51,066 nucleotides of DNA. Origin: Lachnospiraceae bacterium. Lineage in GTDB: Bacteria; Bacillota; Clostridia; Lachnospirales; Lachnospiraceae. The notes beneath the pieces were generated by a model. That model saw only the letters and a program-made list of their open reading frames with translations. It did no database searches and was not told the DNA's origin. Location: NCBI GenBank assembly GCA_020860755.1, contig JAJBTQ010000010.1, positions 1 through 51,066 on the forward strand, given 5' to 3'. Both the position numbers and the translations under genes were made by a program. Within the stretch, counting starts at the first letter, position 1, and each line of letters starts with the position of its first letter. Of the stretch, positions 34,218 through 42,082 are shown in pieces.

Positions 34218-36512
34218 TGTTTTTGTTCTCTCCTTTTTTGGTTTGTCTTTGTCAACATCGTATACTTTAAGAAAGTTAAGCCGCAGGGCGTTCATCACCA
34301 CGATAAAACTGGAGACACTCATGGCAGCTGCGCAGAACATAGGATTCAATTTCCATCCGAGCAGATAGTACCAAGCGCCGGCTGCAAGCGGGATCCCGAT
34401 CACGTTGTAGATTAAGGCCCAAAACAGATTCTGCCGGATGATACGGAGCACTCTGCGGCTTATACGTACTGCTGCGGGGACATCGTCCAGTCTGCTCTTT
34501 ACCAGCACAACATCCGCAGCCTCCATGGCAATATCCGCTCCGGCGCCGATCGCGATCCCGGTATCGGCCCGGGTAAGGGCCGGAGCATCGTTGATCCCGT
34601 CACCGACCATGGCAACCTTCCCTTTCGCAGAGAGAGTTTTTATCTCAGACTCCTTGCCCCCGGGCAGGACATCCGAGATCACATCATCGATGCCGACCTG
34701 CTTTCCGATCGCTTTGGCTGTACGCTCATTGTCGCCCGTTAACATAACGACGTTAATTCCCATTTGTTTCAGCTGCCGGACAGTCTCCGGGGCCTCCTCT
34801 TTCATCACATCCGCCACAGCGATCATTCCGTATATCCTGTCATTGACGGCAAAAAACAAGGGCGTCTTTCCGGACTCGGCAAGTGTGTCTGCCTGCTGTG
34901 CTATATCTGATGGAAACTTAAGGAAAGAGGAAATATACGTTCTGTTCCCACCATAAAGGCGGTCACTTCCAAGTCTTCCGGTCAGTCCGCTTCCGGCCAC
35001 AGCCTGAAAGTCTTCCGGGTCCGGCAGTTCAATCCCACTCTCATTTGCATATTCCATGATCGCTTTCGCGAGAGGATGTTCACTGTTTTTCTCCAGAACG
35101 CCGGCGACCCGGATCAGCTCCTCTTTCGTCACGCCTTCTGCGGGGATGATATCGGTCACTTTTGGCTCTCCTGTCGTGATCGTTCCTGTCTTGTCAAGCG
35201 CGACCACATCGATCTTGCCGGCCTCTTCCAGTGACTCTGCCGTCTTAAACAAGATCCCGTTTTTTGCCCCGACGCCGCTCCCTACCATGATCGCAACCGG
35301 CGTTGCAAGGCCGAGAGCGCAGGGACAGCTGATCACCAGTACGGAGACTGCTCTTGAAAGGGAGAAAGTAAAAGGTTGGCCGACAAGGATCCATATCAGC
35401 AGGGTCACAGCTGCGATCACGAGAACTGTGGGGACAAATACTCCGGATACCCGGTCCGCCAATTTCTGGATAGGCGCCTTGGATGTCGCAGCATCCCGAA
35501 CCATCTCAATGATCTGGGACAGAGAAGTATCTTCACCGACACGCTCAGCACGGCATTTTAAAAAACCTGACTGGTTAATGGTTGCCGTAAAGACGCTGCT
35601 CCCCTCTGTTTTGTCGACCGGAATACTCTCTCCGGTCAGTGCGGATTCATCCACTGCACTGGACCCTTCCACGACAACACCATCCACAGGCAGGCTCTCT
35701 CCGGGGCGAACGGCAAACAGATCCCCTACGCGCACCTGCTCCACCGGGATCGTCTCTTCGGTCCCGTCACGGATCACCCGTGCGGTTTTCGGCGCAAGCT
35801 TCATCAGACTCTTTAAGGCATCTGTCGTACGTCCCTTTGAGTAGGACTCTAACGTCTTCCCGATCGTGATCAGAGTTAAGATCATGGCGGCTGAATCAAA
35901 ATAGAGATCTCCAAGATAGTCGGCCACCGCGGCAGAATCCATTCTCATCTGCGCAGCAGTCATCGCAAACATTGCCCAGGTGCTGTAGGCGAAGGAAGCA
36001 CCTGCTCCCATGGCAACGAGGGTATCCATATTGGGGGCACCCTTAAACAATCCCTTAAAACCACTGATAAAAAACTTTTGATTGATCACCATGATGAGGA
36101 TCGTAAGCAGCATCTCATAAAGTCCCACTGCCACATGATTGTGAGCAACACCGCCAGGAAGCGGCCAGTTCCACATCATGTGTCCCATCGAGACATACAT
36201 AAGCGGAAGCAGAATGATGATAGAGGAGATCAGTCTGCGTACCAATTGTGTTGTCTCCTGATCCTGAATGGGTTCTGTTTCCGACTCATATGCTGAAACG
36301 GCACTCTTGCTTTTATCCGAAAGTGATGCACCGTAACCGGCGCTGACGACGGCGGCAATAACCGCATCTGAGGGGGCGTCTCCCTCCACACGCATGGAAT
36401 TTGTCAAAAGACTTACCGATACATCCTTCACACCATCCACTTTGCGAACGGCTTTCTCGACATGCGCGCTGCAGGATGAGCAGCTCATACCGGTAATATC
36501 ATACTCTCTCAT
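34008..36512 (-). CDS. copA: Copper-exporting P1B-type ATPase with N- and C-terminal metal-binding domains
   Basis: An 834-aa ATPase. The N-terminal HMA domain has GMSCSSC (C11, C14). The membrane metal site is CPC (396-398). Phosphorylation motif DKTGT is 440-444 (Asp440), the SEHP motif is 477-480, and the hinge GDGINDAP is 637-644. After the last transmembrane helix, a charged linker (DKPKKERTKT) leads to a second HMA domain with GMMCENC (C777, C780). That domain resembles a whole CopZ chaperone, which is unusual because bacterial CopA metal-binding domains are normally N-terminal. It exports cytosolic Cu(I). It lies 17 bp after csoR in the same operon. Confidence 0.94.
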   Translation of the reverse strand: MREYDITGMSCSSCSAHVEKAVRKVDGVKDVSVSLLTNSMRVEGDAPSDAVIAAVVSAGYGASLSDKSKSAVSAYESETEPIQDQETTQLVRRLISSIIILLPLMYVSMGHMMWNWPLPGGVAHNHVAVGLYEMLLTILIMVINQKFFISGFKGLFKGAPNMDTLVAMGAGASFAYSTWAMFAMTAAQMRMDSAAVADYLGDLYFDSAAMILTLITIGKTLESYSKGRTTDALKSLMKLAPKTARVIRDGTEETIPVEQVRVGDLFAVRPGESLPVDGVVVEGSSAVDESALTGESIPVDKTEGSSVFTATINQSGFLKCRAERVGEDTSLSQIIEMVRDAATSKAPIQKLADRVSGVFVPTVLVIAAVTLLIWILVGQPFTFSLSRAVSVLVISCPCALGLATPVAIMVGSGVGAKNGILFKTAESLEEAGKIDVVALDKTGTITTGEPKVTDIIPAEGVTKEELIRVAGVLEKNSEHPLAKAIMEYANESGIELPDPEDFQAVAGSGLTGRLGSDRLYGGNRTYISSFLKFPSDIAQQADTLAESGKTPLFFAVNDRIYGMIAVADVMKEEAPETVRQLKQMGINVVMLTGDNERTAKAIGKQVGIDDVISDVLPGGKESEIKTLSAKGKVAMVGDGINDAPALTRADTGIAIGAGADIAMEAADVVLVKSRLDDVPAAVRISRRVLRIIRQNLFWALIYNVIGIPLAAGAWYYLLGWKLNPMFCAAAMSVSSFIVVMNALRLNFLKVYDVDKDKPKKERTKTMEKTIEVKGMMCENCERHVKNALESIDGVTGAVASHEKGTAIVTMDREVGNETLKKAVEEAGYEVSAIC

Positions 36513-36529
36513 TGCTATTTAGATCTCCT

Positions 36530-36883
36530 TTACTTCATCAGCTTTTGAATTGTCGCGATGAGTTCATCGATCAGCTCATTATTGCCGGATCTCACATCCT
36601 CCACCACACAGGTGCGGATATGATTGCCCAAAAGCTCTTTGTTAAAACTGTTCAATGCGGCATTGATCGCACTCACCTGGATTAAGATATCCACACAATA
36701 GGCATCGCGCTCCAGCATACCTTTGACGCCGCGCACCTGACCCTCGATCCGGCTTAAGCGGTTCATCAAAGCCTGATATTCCTGTTCGCTCCTCTCCTTT
36801 GTCCTGGACTCGGCACAGCCGCAGGAAGCTTCCTGAGATGGAACGTCTGTGTCATGTAAACTTCTTTTTTGTTCTTCACTCAT
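36530..36883 (-). CDS. csoR: CsoR-family copper-sensing repressor
   Basis: A 117-aa, all-helical DUF156 protein. The Cu(I) ligands of the Cys-His-Cys set are C63 (YCVDIL), H88 and C92 (NHIRTC). NRLSRIEGQVRGVKGML is the DNA-contacting helix signature. The N-terminal ~30 residues are an extra, disordered-looking tail with CGC (C21, C23), not essential in known CsoRs. Apo-protein represses its own operon and copper binding releases it. The matching operator is in the promoter just upstream, and copA follows in the operon. Confidence 0.93.
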   Translation of the reverse strand: MSEEQKRSLHDTDVPSQEASCGCAESRTKERSEQEYQALMNRLSRIEGQVRGVKGMLERDAYCVDILIQVSAINAALNSFNKELLGNHIRTCVVEDVRSGNNELIDELIATIQKLMK

Positions 36884-36959
36884 GTTTATACCTTCGATTT
36901 CCCCGATCTGTCGGTCTCAAATTAAAAATATGCTGCTGACGGACTTGTGATCCGAGTTC

Positions 36960-36988
36960 ATTATATACCCCTATGGGGTATTTGACAA
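36960..36988 (-). promoter_or_regulatory. csoR-copA promoter with CsoR operator in the spacer
   Basis: On the minus strand: -35 TTGTCA (36983-36988), 17-bp spacer, perfect -10 TATAAT (36960-36965). The spacer is filled by the inverted repeat ATACCCC-N3-GGGGTAT (36965-36981), the G-tract palindrome bound by CsoR proteins. Repressor here would block polymerase directly. Confidence 0.88.
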
Positions 36989-37000
36989 GAGCTTTTTATG

Positions 37001-37041
37001 CAAAGCAAGAACCCTTTTATCATTAAAGGGTTCTTGCTTTG
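37001..37041. terminator. Hairpin terminator-like structure after coaBC
   Basis: A perfect 17-bp stem (37001-37017 with 37025-37041) and 7-nt loop lie about 60 bp past the coaBC stop and just before the csoR promoter. T-runs after the stem are weak on both strands, so efficiency is uncertain. Confidence 0.6.
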
Positions 37042-37101
37042 TACTCTCTTTTAATTGAAATACAGCGTATTTTCGCATTCTCGCGCAGGATCCGGTCCTG
37101 C

Positions 37102-38295
37102 CTATTTCATCTTTTCCACGATCACATCAAGAATACATGCGGCTGCCTCACGCTTGCTCATCAGAGGAAGTTCTCTCTCTTCTTCCGGTGAGATCAGCGT
37201 GATCACGTTTGTGTCCGTTCCAAATCCGGCGCCTTCCGTTCTTAAACTGTTTGCCACGATCAGATCCAGGTTCTTTTTCTCCAGTTTTTTTCTGGAATTT
37301 TCCAACAGATTCTCTGTCTCCATAGAAAACCCGCACAAAAACTGTCCAACCCGTTTCTTATCTCCGAGACTCTGTAAGATGTCCGTTGTCCGAACCAGCG
37401 TGATCATCTGCTCGTCATCTGTCTTTTTGATCTTATCCGGACTCGTCGTTTTCGGTCTGTAATCTGCAACGGCCGCACTCATAATGATGATGTCCGATAC
37501 TTCGCGGTAACTGTCCACGGCCTCATACATCTCCTGCGCGGACACGACGGGACAGATATCGACAAACAAAGGGGGTTCGATCGCACAGGGCCCCGTAATA
37601 AGAGTCACATCGGCGCCCCTTAACATTGCATCTTCCGCAATGGCATATCCCATCTTTCCGGTCGAATGATTTGTGATAACACGCACAGGATCTATGGCTT
37701 CCTGAGTCGGTCCTGCCGTCACAAGCACTTTTTTTCCCTTGAGGTCCTTATCTTTTGCGATCGTATGCATAATATGCCCAAGCAGAACGTCCGGTTCCGG
37801 CATCTTTCCTTTGCCGACATCACGGCAGGCCAGCATACCGGTATCCGGCTCGATGATCTCAAACCCATAGGACTGCAGCTTTTTCAGATTATCGATGAGG
37901 ATCGGGTTCTCAAACATATTTGTGTTCATTGCAGGTGAAACAAGGATCGGTGCCCTGCAAGCCATTGCTGTCGTGGTCAGCATGTCGTCCGCGATCCCGC
38001 CGGCCAGTTTCCCGATGACATTCGCACTCGCCGGAGCGATCAGCATCACGTCCGCCTGCTCCGCAAGGTTCACATGTGCCACGTGAAATTCAAAATCGCG
38101 GTCAAATGTATCAACGAGACATTTATGGTTCGTCAGGGTCTCAAACGTGATCGGATTGATGAAGTTGGTCGCATTTTGCGTCATGATGACATGGACCTCG
38201 GCATGCTGCTTGATCAGCATGCTGGCAAGATTTGCGATCTTATAAGCCGCAATGCTGCCCGTCACACCCAGTATGACTGTTTTCCCTTTCAGCAT
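37102..38295 (-). CDS. coaBC: Bifunctional phosphopantothenoylcysteine decarboxylase / phosphopantothenate-cysteine ligase
   Basis: A 397-aa fusion enzyme catalysing two CoA steps. The N-terminal CoaC flavodoxin-like half has GVTGSIAAYK, the catalytic His region HVNLAEQAD, ASANVIGKLAGGIADDMLT, PAMNTNMFENP, and the flap GMLACRDVGKGKMPEPD. The C-terminal CoaB half has TAGPTQEAIDPVRVITNHSTGKMG, AAVADYRP, and a KKNLDLIVAN signature. It lies just downstream of the pantothenate genes, so pantothenate and CoA synthesis are neighbouring functions here. Confidence 0.96.
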   Translation of the reverse strand: MLKGKTVILGVTGSIAAYKIANLASMLIKQHAEVHVIMTQNATNFINPITFETLTNHKCLVDTFDRDFEFHVAHVNLAEQADVMLIAPASANVIGKLAGGIADDMLTTTAMACRAPILVSPAMNTNMFENPILIDNLKKLQSYGFEIIEPDTGMLACRDVGKGKMPEPDVLLGHIMHTIAKDKDLKGKKVLVTAGPTQEAIDPVRVITNHSTGKMGYAIAEDAMLRGADVTLITGPCAIEPPLFVDICPVVSAQEMYEAVDSYREVSDIIIMSAAVADYRPKTTSPDKIKKTDDEQMITLVRTTDILQSLGDKKRVGQFLCGFSMETENLLENSRKKLEKKNLDLIVANSLRTEGAGFGTDTNVITLISPEEERELPLMSKREAAACILDVIVEKMK

Positions 38296-38349
38296 AGGAC
38301 ATTCCTCCCGCTTTGGATTTTCTGATCATTTTTGTGCGGGTCCTAAACT

Positions 38350-38382
38350 CGTAAAAGCAGATGCGAGTATCTGTTTTACGAC
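38350..38382 (-). terminator. Hairpin overlapping the panC stop codon
   Basis: A near-perfect 13-14-bp stem (38350-38363 with 38370-38382, one unpaired base) has a 6-nt loop. The panC TAA at 38376-38378 lies inside one arm. Downstream sequence on the minus strand is only GTTTAG, so it may stabilise the mRNA 3' end rather than terminate. Confidence 0.4.
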
Positions 38383-39233
38383 TTATCGTCCCCTTGTATC
38401 ATAAAGTTATCTATTAATCTGGTATCTCCAATAAAAACCGCTATCGCAAAAAGCATTGGCTCCTTCACATCCCGGACCTGCTGCATGGTCTTTCCGTCAA
38501 CTGCCTTGACATAATCGATCCGCGCCAAAGGCTCTGTCTCTAAGAGTGCTCTCATGGCACTGACGACATTCTCCGCATCCCGCTCACCCTCAGCGACCAT
38601 TTTTTCGCCGAGAGTTACCGCCTGGTTTAAGATAAGGGAAGCCTCCCGCTCTTCTGGGGACAGATACGCATTCCGTGAGCTCTTAGCCAGTCCGTCTTCC
38701 TCGCGGACGATCGGGCAGCCAACGATCTCAATATCCATGTTAAGATCCTCGACCATGTGCTTAACAACAGCTAGCTGCTGTGCATCTTTTTGACCGAAAT
38801 AAGCCTTATCCGGCTGCACGATATGAAACAGCTTTGTCAAAACCGTACAGACGCCGCGAAACATGGCGGGACGACTCAATCCGCATAACTCCTCCGTCAG
38901 GACGGACATATCCACGTAGGTGGAAAACCCCTCCCCGTACATCTCTTCCGGCTCCGGATGAAAGATCAGATCCGTTCCGAGGCGCTCACAGTAAGCACTG
39001 TCCTTTTCCATATCTCTCGGATATGTCTCCAGATCCTCCTTCGGGCCGAACTGCATCGGGTTTACAAAGATACTGACAACCACACGGTCGTTCTCAGCCC
39101 TTGCCCGCTCGATCAGGCTTCCGTGCCCCTCATGCAGATACCCCATCGTCGGCACAAGCCCGATACTCAAGCCCTCTGCTCGCCAAGTCTGTACCCGCTC
39201 TCTGACCTCAGATATCAATTCAACTACTTCCAT
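38376..39233 (-). CDS. panC: Pantothenate synthetase
   Basis: A 285-aa ligase that joins pantoate and beta-alanine using ATP. The nucleotidyl-transferase motif PTMGYLHEGH is followed by VVSIFVNPMQFGPKEDLETYPRD, DKAYFGQKDAQQLAVV, EEDGLAKSSRNAYLSPEER, and a C-terminal DYVKAVDG region. The frame begins at a GTG five codons earlier, but the ATG at 39233 with AGGGGA and the N-terminus MEVVELISEV fits the family. It is the last gene of the DUF2520-panB-panC operon. panD is not in the window. Confidence 0.95.
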   Translation of the reverse strand: MEVVELISEVRERVQTWRAEGLSIGLVPTMGYLHEGHGSLIERARAENDRVVVSIFVNPMQFGPKEDLETYPRDMEKDSAYCERLGTDLIFHPEPEEMYGEGFSTYVDMSVLTEELCGLSRPAMFRGVCTVLTKLFHIVQPDKAYFGQKDAQQLAVVKHMVEDLNMDIEIVGCPIVREEDGLAKSSRNAYLSPEEREASLILNQAVTLGEKMVAEGERDAENVVSAMRALLETEPLARIDYVKAVDGKTMQQVRDVKEPMLFAIAVFIGDTRLIDNFMIQGDDKS

Positions 39234-39279
39234 AAGATTCCCCTTCACTGTTTCTAAAGAACCTCTTCACTGTGTAAAT

Positions 39280-39349
39280 GATGCGCGAAGAAAACAATGC
39301 CTAAGCGCGATTTTTTTATGAGCGCGTGGAAATCGTTTTTTCGCGCATC
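39280..39349. repeat. Long imperfect hairpin between panB and panC
   Basis: The outer arms 39280-39295 and 39335-39349 pair over about 14 bp around gatgcgcgaa/ttcgcgcatc. The 39-nt inner part contains more GCGCG words and a cgattt/aaatcg pair that can form alternative stems. It occupies most of the 125-bp gap between the two genes. No ORF or clear U-tract is present. Confidence 0.6.
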
Positions 39350-39358
39350 CACACATTG

Positions 39359-40189
39359 CTAGCATTTTAATCTTTCTATGATCTCGTCATCGATCTTGTA
39401 TGTATGCTCAGGAGCAGGAAACGTCCCCTCTTTTACCTCTTTCATATAGTCCGCAAAGGCCTGTGTCATCACATCACCGACATTGGCAAACTGCTTCACA
39501 AACTTCGGGACAAAGTCGTGGAACATCCCCAGCATATCCTGGTAGACTAAAACCTGTCCGTCACAGTTGGCGCCGGCTCCGATCCCAATTGTCGGAATAC
39601 TGACGCTTTCGGTGATGAGAGCGGCCAGCTTCGCCGGAATCCCCTCCAGGACGAGCAGGCTGGCTCCTGCAGATTCCACCCGTTTCGCATCCTCTAAAAG
39701 CTCCCGGGCGGCCTCCTCACTCTTTCCCTGTACGCGCATGCCGCCGAAAGCATTGACTGACTGAGGAGTAAGGCCGATATGCGCGCAGACGGGAATATCC
39801 GCCTTTGTGATCGCCTCGATCTGTTCACAGACCCGGGCTCCGCCCTCAAGCTTCACGACATTCGCACGGCCTTCCTTGATCAGCCGTCCGGCATTTTTTA
39901 CCGCGTCATACACAGATGTCTGGTAGGACATGAACGGCATATCCGCGATGATGAGTGCATTTTTTGCCCCGCGGGAGACAGCGGCGGTGTGATGGATCAT
40001 ATCCTCCATTGTGACCGGCAGGGTGTCCTCATATCCGAGTATGGTATTGCCGAGGGAGTCCCCGATCAGAAGGATCTCGATGCCCGCCTCATCCATCAGC
40101 TTCGCGGTAGAATAATCATAACAGGTAAGCATGGTGATCTTTGTCTGCTCCTCTTTCATTTTTTTCAGGGTTGCGATCGTTGTCTTCAT
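39359..40189 (-). CDS. panB: 3-methyl-2-oxobutanoate hydroxymethyltransferase (ketopantoate synthase)
   Basis: A 276-aa TIM-barrel enzyme transferring a hydroxymethyl group from methylene-THF to ketoisovalerate. Signatures are [77 protein letters not shown], and [24 protein letters not shown] 40189 overlaps the stop of the upstream DUF2520 gene (ATGA), implying coupled translation. Confidence 0.97.
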   Translation of the reverse strand: MKTTIATLKKMKEEQTKITMLTCYDYSTAKLMDEAGIEILLIGDSLGNTILGYEDTLPVTMEDMIHHTAAVSRGAKNALIIADMPFMSYQTSVYDAVKNAGRLIKEGRANVVKLEGGARVCEQIEAITKADIPVCAHIGLTPQSVNAFGGMRVQGKSEEAARELLEDAKRVESAGASLLVLEGIPAKLAALITESVSIPTIGIGAGANCDGQVLVYQDMLGMFHDFVPKFVKQFANVGDVMTQAFADYMKEVKEGTFPAPEHTYKIDDEIIERLKC

Positions 40190-41028
40190 CTTTCCAATTC
40201 CCTTTCCAGTTCGGTAAAGTCCTGTTTTGGATGTTTTTGTTTTGCGATCCGGGCGATCTCTATTGACAGAAGCCGGTAGATTTCTTTCTCGTCACCGGAC
40301 AACTCTGCGAGGTGTGCCGCGACCGTTTCCGCGTCTCCTCGCTCCACCGGTCCGGTGAGCGCCTGTTCTGTCCCGAAATCCACAATGTTTTTTGCGTTCT
40401 CCAAAATCAGCGGGGCCAGCGCTTCCTGTGCGTGTTCCGGCGAAAATCCGCACTCACAAAGCATCCTCTCGCTGATATTTACCAGGCCTTCATAAAGGTT
40501 GCTCGAAAAGACGGCAGCTGCGTGGTAGCGGGTCTTTTCCGCCTGAGAGATCACCTCGACCCGGTTTCCGAAACTTAAAAACATCTGCTTTAACTCTTCC
40601 AGATATGCTTCGCTTCCCTCGATCGTAAAAAACGCGCCCGACAGCTTCTCATAAGAAATATATCTGTCATTGATCGCCAACATTGGATGGATGGAATAAC
40701 CGTATGCGTGAACACGCCCGATATCATAAAAAACAGCGGAACTTAACGAACCGCTGCAATGTATGATCCTTTTATTTTGAATTGGAAGCTCTTTTAACTG
40801 TTCCCAGACCGACCTGATGGCCCCGTCCGGTACAGTGAGAAAGATCGCGTCACTGTCCTCCGCCAGACGTTTCAGGTCAAGGTACTGCCCGGTGTCTGTA
40901 AACTTCGCTGCTTCCAGTGATGACTGTGGACTGCGGCTGTAATAGCCCGTCACATGCATGCCGCGCTCGGTTAGATATTTCCCCAAAGAGAAACCTGCTT
41001 TCCCTGCGCCGATAAACCCAATATTCAT
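40186..41028 (-). CDS. Rossmann-fold/DUF2520 protein, candidate ketopantoate reductase
   Basis: A 280-aa protein. The N-terminal NAD(P)-binding motif is GFIGAGKAG (4-12). [18 protein letters not shown] and [10 protein letters not shown] follow as in dehydrogenases, then [12 protein letters not shown] and a helical C-terminal part with [19 protein letters not shown], typical of DUF2520. Translational coupling to panB, with no panE/ilvC nearby, suggests it reduces ketopantoate to pantoate (inference). A PanG-type alternative reductase has been described in other bacteria, but orthology cannot be checked here. ATG 41028 is chosen because GGAGGG lies six bases upstream; two earlier frame positions are too close. 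Confidence 0.8.
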   Translation of the reverse strand: MNIGFIGAGKAGFSLGKYLTERGMHVTGYYSRSPQSSLEAAKFTDTGQYLDLKRLAEDSDAIFLTVPDGAIRSVWEQLKELPIQNKRIIHCSGSLSSAVFYDIGRVHAYGYSIHPMLAINDRYISYEKLSGAFFTIEGSEAYLEELKQMFLSFGNRVEVISQAEKTRYHAAAVFSSNLYEGLVNISERMLCECGFSPEHAQEALAPLILENAKNIVDFGTEQALTGPVERGDAETVAAHLAELSGDEKEIYRLLSIEIARIAKQKHPKQDFTELERELER

Positions 41029-41164
41029 ATGCATCCCTCCAATCCGGCACATCCGTGTGCGCTGTGGCGGGACAGTGAAGTCTCATTTGCTCTCGCAATA
41101 CAAGCTTCGTACAAAATAAAAGAAAAACGCGGTACGGTTTCATTATGAATACCATCCGCGTGTG

Positions 41165-41193
41165 ATTATACTACATATATTCGGCAAAGTAAA
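41165..41193 (-). promoter_or_regulatory. Promoter of the DUF2520-panB-panC operon
   Basis: On the minus strand: -35 TTTACT (41188-41193), 17-bp spacer, -10 TATAAT (41165-41170). The leader is about 125 nt and contains a small GCACA/TGTGC hairpin (41047-41060) shortly before the ribosome-binding site. I see no riboswitch consensus in the leader. Confidence 0.65.
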
Positions 41194-41254
41194 CAAATTT
41201 TGCCGCAATTTTTTCTGATCTCCCTGCTGCGTTTTGGCCCCGCGGCCTTATGTT

Positions 41255-42058
41255 TCAGATCATCGTCCGATACTCGCTAAACCAGTCACGGACCAGATTT
41301 GCCTGCGCCGTCTTCCAGTCTACGGCATCAGCCGCAATAGATGCCTTTTTTCGCTCCACATAATACTCCAGATCGCCAGATACCTCTGCCAGATGAGCGA
41401 GCACATCCCGCATCACGTTAAAATTAAGATCCAGCTTCTGTTCATCGATCTGGCCATCCTCTTCCAAAAAGTTCATGGCATACAGATATGCGTCTCTGCT
41501 GTTGATATCCTTTCGCAGCGTATAAGCCATGGAGAACAGTCTGGCAGCCTCCTCAAACATGAACATATGCGCATACACAACACCCAGGTTGTGATAGATA
41601 TTGCCGCGGAGCTCTTCCGTCATGTGCATGGCGTATTCGTCTCCGAGCAGCTCCATAAACGTATATGCGGCCTGGCGATATTTCCCTGCGGCTAAATACA
41701 GATCTCCGCTCATCTTACGACGCTCGATCTTCGTCTTGCCGCGCATCTGATTTAACAGTCCGGAAATCTCATCTAAGTCCTCTTCCGAATAATTTCCGGA
41801 GGCGCGCAGGATCATCTCTACGCACGTAAATTCATCCTCTTTCTTACGGCGTGACTGACGAAGATTTTCGGCAAGCCTCTTTTCACCGAGCTCTGTCTCG
41901 ATCCATGAAAACAGAGCTTCCCCCACCCAGATGGGATCGATAAGGTAGATATGCGTTTCCATGAAATAGCACAGCTCCTCCATCGAATAGAGATGCGTGG
42001 AGATCGTCTCATGATAAAACGGTTTTTGCACTTTGGTCTTTTCAATTAGACGAAGCAT
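41255..42058 (-). CDS. TPR-containing protein, third gene of the DUF5717/DUF5716 operon
   Basis: A 267-aa soluble, all-helical protein. TPR-like repeats lie at about 113-140 (GDLYLAAGKYRQAAYTFMEL) and 152-185 (GNIYHNLGVVYAHMFMFEEA, with the TPR pattern of Leu/Gly/Tyr and Ala). The N-terminal ~100 residues (HLYSMEELCYFMETHIYLID) are conserved-looking but unassigned. No signal peptide or membrane segment is present. It is 24 bp downstream of the Hsp70-like gene, so it is probably a partner or adaptor of that protein. No enzymatic motif was found. Confidence 0.75.
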   Translation of the reverse strand: MLRLIEKTKVQKPFYHETISTHLYSMEELCYFMETHIYLIDPIWVGEALFSWIETELGEKRLAENLRQSRRKKEDEFTCVEMILRASGNYSEEDLDEISGLLNQMRGKTKIERRKMSGDLYLAAGKYRQAAYTFMELLGDEYAMHMTEELRGNIYHNLGVVYAHMFMFEEAARLFSMAYTLRKDINSRDAYLYAMNFLEEDGQIDEQKLDLNFNVMRDVLAHLAEVSGDLEYYVERKKASIAADAVDWKTAQANLVRDWFSEYRTMI

Positions 42059-42082
42059 GTAAATTCCTCCGCTTTACAACAG

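Noticed and set aside
40877-41155. 92-codon minus-strand frame in the pan leader, a possible leader peptide
   Set aside because: It overlaps the DUF2520 gene in another frame and has no convincing ribosome-binding site or conserved features.
41122-41161. ACGCGG...CCGCGT stem followed by a T-run, resembling an attenuator in the pan leader
   Set aside because: The predicted transcription start (about 41158) falls inside the 5' arm, so the RNA could not form the full stem; arms are only 6 bp with a 23-nt loop.
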